The notes under the pieces were generated by a model that did not search any database, was not told the DNA's origin, and saw only the letters and a list, made by a program, of their open reading frames with translations. From positions 4,137,501 through 4,201,500 of the forward strand of contig NZ_CP108393.1 of the NCBI RefSeq assembly GCF_035961655.1: a stretch of DNA of 64,000 nucleotides, read 5' to 3'. This stretch comes from Streptomyces sp. NBC_01317 (GTDB taxonomy: Bacteria; Actinomycetota; Actinomycetes; Streptomycetales; Streptomycetaceae). This document shows, one piece after another, positions 61,099 through 64,000 of this stretch. A program made the translations under genes and the position numbers. Positions within the stretch are counted from its first letter, which is position 1. Every line of letters starts with the position of its first letter.

Positions 61099-61356
61099 GT
61101 GCCGAAGTCACGTATCCGCAAGAAGGCCGACTTCACGCCGCCGCCGGCCGCGAAGCAGGCGACCAACATAAGGCTGACGAACCGCAGCTGGGTCGCCCCG
61201 GTCATGCTGGCCATGTTCCTGATCGGCCTGGTCTGGATCGTCCTCTTCTATGTGACCGACGGCAGCCTGCCGCTGGAGAGCTTCCGGAACTGGAACATCG
61301 TGGTCGGCTTCGGCTTCATCGCCATCGGCTTCGGTGTCTCCACCCAGTGGAAGTAG
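61099..61356 (+). CDS. crgA: Cell division protein CrgA
   Basis: An 85-residue protein with two membrane helices ([21 protein letters not shown] and [17 protein letters not shown]) and the family start [16 protein letters not shown]. In Streptomyces CrgA coordinates growth and cytokinesis, inhibiting premature FtsZ ring formation in aerial hyphae. AGGAG lies about 8 nt before the GTG start. Confidence 0.97.
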   Translation: MPKSRIRKKADFTPPPAAKQATNIRLTNRSWVAPVMLAMFLIGLVWIVLFYVTDGSLPLESFRNWNIVVGFGFIAIGFGVSTQWK

Positions 61357-61392
61357 CCGCTCCACCCCCCGGGCGTCAAGCTCTCCCCAGGC

Positions 61393-61593
61393 TTATCCAC
61401 AGCGTTGTCCACAGCAGGGGAAAAGGTCAGAAGATCTGTGGATAACTCCACGGAATGTTGACGCCGGTGTGACTGCGTCCGCCGTTCCCGCCGTACAGCC
61501 GCCCCTTGTCGTTGCTGGTCAGACCCACATCAGCGACAAGGGGCACTGATGTTCCCCACAGCATGCACAAGATCCGACACGCACTGTGGACAA
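61393..61593. other. Cluster of four DnaA boxes
   Basis: Four perfect boxes in 201 bp: TTATCCACA (61393-61401) and TTGTCCACA (61405-61413) on the plus strand, TTATCCACA (61437-61445) and TTGTCCACA (61585-61593) on the minus strand. They lie in non-coding DNA between convergent crgA and rhomboid genes, so they are not promoter elements of either. The first two are spaced 12 bp centre to centre. Confidence 0.8.
61501..61544. terminator. Bidirectional terminator between crgA and rhomboid gene
   Basis: An 11-bp perfect stem GCCCCTTGTCG / CGACAAGGGGC extended to about 17 pairs with two non-Watson-Crick positions, loop of about 10 nt. It lies inside the DnaA-box cluster. Confidence 0.75.
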
Positions 61594-61633
61594 CTCGGCC
61601 GGTGGAGCACCCGTGGAGCGGCGGGCCGCGCTC

Positions 61634-62500
61634 TCAGGTGAGTGCGGCCGTACGGACCACGACGATCGCGAGCGTCGCCGCCAGCACGAGCGCGGCCGTC
61701 CCGTACTGGACGAGGGCCCGCCGTTCCCGGGGCGCGTGGACCAGGCCGACGGCCACGAGGGTGCCCGCGACCAGGCCGCCGATGTGGGCCTGCCAGGCGA
61801 TGTCCGGGATGCTGAAGGTGAAGATGAGGTTCACCACGAGCAGTCCGATGACGGGCCGCAGGTCGTACTTGAGTTTGCGCATCAGGACGGCCGTGGCGCC
61901 GAAGAGCCCGAAGATCGCGCCGGACGCGCCCAGCGAGGGAGCGTTCTGCGCGGCGAGCAGATACGTGAGGGCGCTGCCCGCGAGTCCGGAGATCAGATAG
62001 AGCGCGAGGTAGCGCGCGCGGCCGAGCGCCGCTTCCAGCGGTCCGCCGATCCACCACAGGCTCAGCATGTTGAAGCCGATGTGCCAGACCTGCTCGTGCA
62101 GGAACGTGGCGGTGATCAGCCGGTACCACTGGCCGTCCGCGACCCCGACGTCGTGTCCGGCCATCAGGTCGAAGTACTTCCCGACCAAGTCGAAGCGGTC
62201 GACGAAATCGCCGCTCTGCGTGGCGATGACGAACACCACGACGTTGAGGGCGACCAGGATCTTGGTCAGCAGCCGGGGGTCGCGGGCGACGGTCGCGCCG
62301 ACGACCGTCCGCGGCTGGCCGGCGGCCGGCGGGTGCCCCGTACCGGAACCTTGCCGTACACATTCCGGGCACTGGAATCCCACCGAGGCGTCGACCATGC
62401 AGGCGGGGCATATGGGCCGCTCGCACCGCGTGCAGCGGACGCCGGTCTCCTGCCCAGGATGCCGGTAGCAGCTGGGCAGGCTTCCGCTCGCCTGGTCCAT
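61634..62500 (-). CDS. Rhomboid intramembrane serine protease with N-terminal zinc finger
   Basis: A 288-residue protease. An N-terminal B-box-like zinc finger (CYRHPGQETGVRCTRCERPICPAC, then CPEC) precedes six or seven membrane helices. Catalytic Ser in LGASGAIFG (about 187) and His in QAHIGGLVAG. It cleaves transmembrane substrates, unknown here. ATG 62500 has GGAGGG 7 nt upstream; the GTG at 62533 is less likely. Confidence 0.92.
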   Translation of the reverse strand: MDQASGSLPSCYRHPGQETGVRCTRCERPICPACMVDASVGFQCPECVRQGSGTGHPPAAGQPRTVVGATVARDPRLLTKILVALNVVVFVIATQSGDFVDRFDLVGKYFDLMAGHDVGVADGQWYRLITATFLHEQVWHIGFNMLSLWWIGGPLEAALGRARYLALYLISGLAGSALTYLLAAQNAPSLGASGAIFGLFGATAVLMRKLKYDLRPVIGLLVVNLIFTFSIPDIAWQAHIGGLVAGTLVAVGLVHAPRERRALVQYGTAALVLAATLAIVVVRTAALT

Positions 62501-62636
62501 CGGTCCCTCCCGCCTGGTGACGGCGGCCGGCACGGAGCGCGCCGGGCCGCCGGGCCGTCATGTAACCACTACGGACGGACGGGGCACGAGGTTCCCGACA
62601 GGGTCGGCGGGTCTCGGCGGCGGTCCGGTCCCGCGG

Positions 62637-63164
62637 TCAGCGGGTCTCGATGACGACCGACTCGATGACCACGTCCTGCAACGGGCGATTGGTACGGGGA
62701 TTCGTCTGCGTACCGACGATCGCGTCCACGACCTTCTTGCCGGCCTCGCCGCTGACCTCGCCGAAGATGGTGTGCTTGCGGTTCAGCCAGGTGGTCGGCG
62801 ACACGGTGATGAAGAACTGCGAGCCGTTGGTGCCGGGCCCCGCGTTCGCCATGGCCAGGAGGTACGGCTTGTCGAAGGCCAGCTCCGGGTGGAACTCGTC
62901 GGCGAACTCGTACCCCGGTCCCCCGGTGCCGTTGCCCAGCGGGTCGCCGCCCTGGATCATGAACCCGCTCATGACGCGGTGGAAGACCGTGCCGTCGTAC
63001 AGACGATCGTGCGACTTCTTGCCGGTCGCCGGGTGGGTCCACTCGCGCCCGCCCTCGGCGAGCTCCACAAAGTTCTTGACCGTCTTGGGCGCGTGATACG
63101 GCAGGAGCCGGATCTCGATGTCCCCCTGGCTGGTCCTCAGGGTGGCGTAAAGCTGCTCGGCCAC
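62637..63164 (-). CDS. Cyclophilin-type peptidyl-prolyl isomerase
   Basis: A 175-residue cytoplasmic PPIase: FHRVMSGFMIQGGDPLGNGTGGPG carries the catalytic Arg and Gln, LAMANAGPGTNGSQFFIT lines the proline pocket, and LNRKHTIFGEV closes it. No signal peptide. GTG 63164 has GGAAGG 7 nt upstream; the long open frame upstream is not coding. Confidence 0.95.
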   Translation of the reverse strand: MAEQLYATLRTSQGDIEIRLLPYHAPKTVKNFVELAEGGREWTHPATGKKSHDRLYDGTVFHRVMSGFMIQGGDPLGNGTGGPGYEFADEFHPELAFDKPYLLAMANAGPGTNGSQFFITVSPTTWLNRKHTIFGEVSGEAGKKVVDAIVGTQTNPRTNRPLQDVVIESVVIETR

Positions 63165-63551
63165 GATCTGCCTTCCGTGTGTCTTCGCTGACTCCCGCGA
63201 TCCTCGCACGGAAGAGACACGGCCCGGACAGAGGTGTACGGAGGCGCCGGGAGGTGTACGGAGGCACTTCGAGGTGTACGGAGGCACTTCGGCGGACAGG
63301 CGCGGACCAGTACACGCGCAGTACACACGCCGAAAAAAGGCTCGCCGGGTCCCGCCGGGACAGGCGCATGCCGAAGCGAAGCGTGGCATTGTCGTGCACG
63401 AGGTCCCAAAGGACCGCAATGCCCGAGCATCACCCAAGTCGCCTTCCATGACCCGGATGCCCGCATCGCATGCCGAGACCGAGCCCAGCGGGCATGATCT
63501 CGAAAAGGGTGGACAGGCGATATACGGAACGCCACCGAGGAGGATGATCCT
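63165..63551. other. 387-bp divergent intergenic region (cyclophilin / DUF5324)
   Basis: No gene. It contains a 20-bp tandem repeat (63231-63290) and a possible rightward -10 TATACG at 63521. Several short ORFs on both strands here are shadows. Confidence 0.6.
63231..63290. repeat. Three-copy 20-bp tandem repeat
   Basis: Three head-to-tail units GAGGTGTACGGAGGCACTTC at 63231, 63251 and 63271; the first ends GCCGG instead of ACTTC. It lies upstream of the cyclophilin gene, about 65 bp before its start. Confidence 0.95.
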
Positions 63552-64000
63552 GTGACCCGCATGGACAGCGTGCGCGCCGCTACCGGTTCGGCGAAGGAGA
63601 GCGTGCAGCACGCCGCGGAAGCGGTGGCGCCATACGCCGGTACGGCCAAGGAACAGGCCGCGTTGTACGCGCACGAGGCGCGTGTACGACTGGCCCCGAC
63701 CGTGTCGAAGGCCGCTCAGCAAGCTCGTATCCAGTACGGCGCGTATGTGGCGCCCCATGTGCCCCCGAAGTTCGATGACGCCGCTCACCAGGCCGCGGCG
63801 CGTACCAGGAAGGCCGCCCGTCAGGCGGCCGACTTCACGGTGCCGCGGGTCGAGCAGGCGGTGGCCACCGCACAGCCCGTGGCCCAGGAGGCCGCGGCGC
63901 GTTCGGCGGCCGCGCTGGCCGCTCTGCGCGGACAGATCACCGCGAAGGAAGTACGACAGCTGGTGAAGAAGCACCAGCGGCGGGCCAGGGCCGGACGTCT
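63552..64000 (+). CDS. DUF5324 family protein (partial, 3' end outside window)
   Basis: The first 149 residues of an Ala/Gln/Arg-rich helical protein of DUF5324: MTRMDSVRAATGSAKESVQHAAEAVAP, repeated AAR and QAA motifs. GTG at 63552 has GAGGAGG about 8 nt upstream. Homologues continue to a membrane segment that would lie beyond the window edge. Function unknown. Confidence 0.88.
   Translation, partial: MTRMDSVRAATGSAKESVQHAAEAVAPYAGTAKEQAALYAHEARVRLAPTVSKAAQQARIQYGAYVAPHVPPKFDDAAHQAAARTRKAARQAADFTVPRVEQAVATAQPVAQEAAARSAAALAALRGQITAKEVRQLVKKHQRRARAGR

Noticed and set aside
61393..61593. The DnaA-box cluster as oriC itself
   Set aside because: Only four boxes and no flanking dnaA or dnaN. Streptomyces oriC has many more boxes between those genes.

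Overview
The window is very GC-rich, codes densely on both strands, and uses many GTG starts and 4-bp start/stop overlaps. The gene families (mycothiol-dependent enzyme, bacterial proteasome activator Bpa, CrgA, class E sortases, FhaA/FhaB/PstP/PknB cell-wall signalling block) mark it as a Streptomyces-type actinomycete chromosome. Gene order matches what I remember of the S. coelicolor SCO38xx block on one side of oriC. A perfect 14-bp parS palindrome and eight perfect DnaA-box 9-mers in intergenic DNA fit an origin-proximal position.

Layout. 1-2.7 kb: a compact cassette of an HTH/TPR-like regulator, a YdcF-type protein and a WbqC-family protein that looks accessory to the rest. 2.7-11.7 kb: metabolic and housekeeping genes (thioredoxin-NHL protein, kinase-fold protein, LURP-one protein, nitrilase, mycothiol-dependent enzyme, MFS/GntR pair, D-Ala-D-Ala carboxypeptidase, GNAT). 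11.8-15.4 kb: a first branched-chain 2-oxo-acid dehydrogenase operon (E1alpha-E1beta-E2), divergent from a NarL-type response regulator. 16.5-22.6 kb: a PNPOx-fold protein, a phosphotransferase, two head-to-head Ser/Thr kinases and a wall-exposed Pro/Ser/Thr-rich protein. 22.7-27.7 kb: a PadR/ABC/FtsX-type permease operon whose first gene looks leaderless and self-repressed, then bpa and a 25-bp repeat array built on its terminator. 27.8-32.4 kb: quinone oxidoreductase, then the overlapping mobA-like, moeA-like and K+ channel genes with parS inside the last overlap. 32.5-40.9 kb: a second oxo-acid dehydrogenase operon with a divergent Lrp regulator, a TetR regulator, a 3-hydroxyacyl-CoA dehydrogenase and PaaN; near-identical 14-bp palindromes upstream of the dehydrogenase operon and of paaN suggest one shared TetR regulon. 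41-48 kb: SpoU methyltransferase, HTTM/DUF5819 pair, rhodanese, J-domain protein, DUF2252 protein, HxlR/azoreductase pair, tRNA-Leu(CAG).

48.5-64 kb: the conserved growth and division block. fhaA-fhaB-pstP-ftsW/rodA-pbpA-pknB runs rightward; a class E sortase pair, pabA/trpG and a 57-residue membrane protein run leftward to meet it at a strong terminator. A DUF881 protein, crgA, a rhomboid protease with an N-terminal zinc finger, a cyclophilin and the start of a DUF5324 gene follow. The PASTA kinase, phosphatase and FHA proteins are the signalling core; FtsW/RodA, PbpA and CrgA are peptidoglycan and septation targets.

I see no phage, IS element or CRISPR array. The strongest unusual signals are regulatory or replicative: parS and DnaA boxes placed in gene junctions, the shared TetR operator, and repeat arrays created at gene ends.
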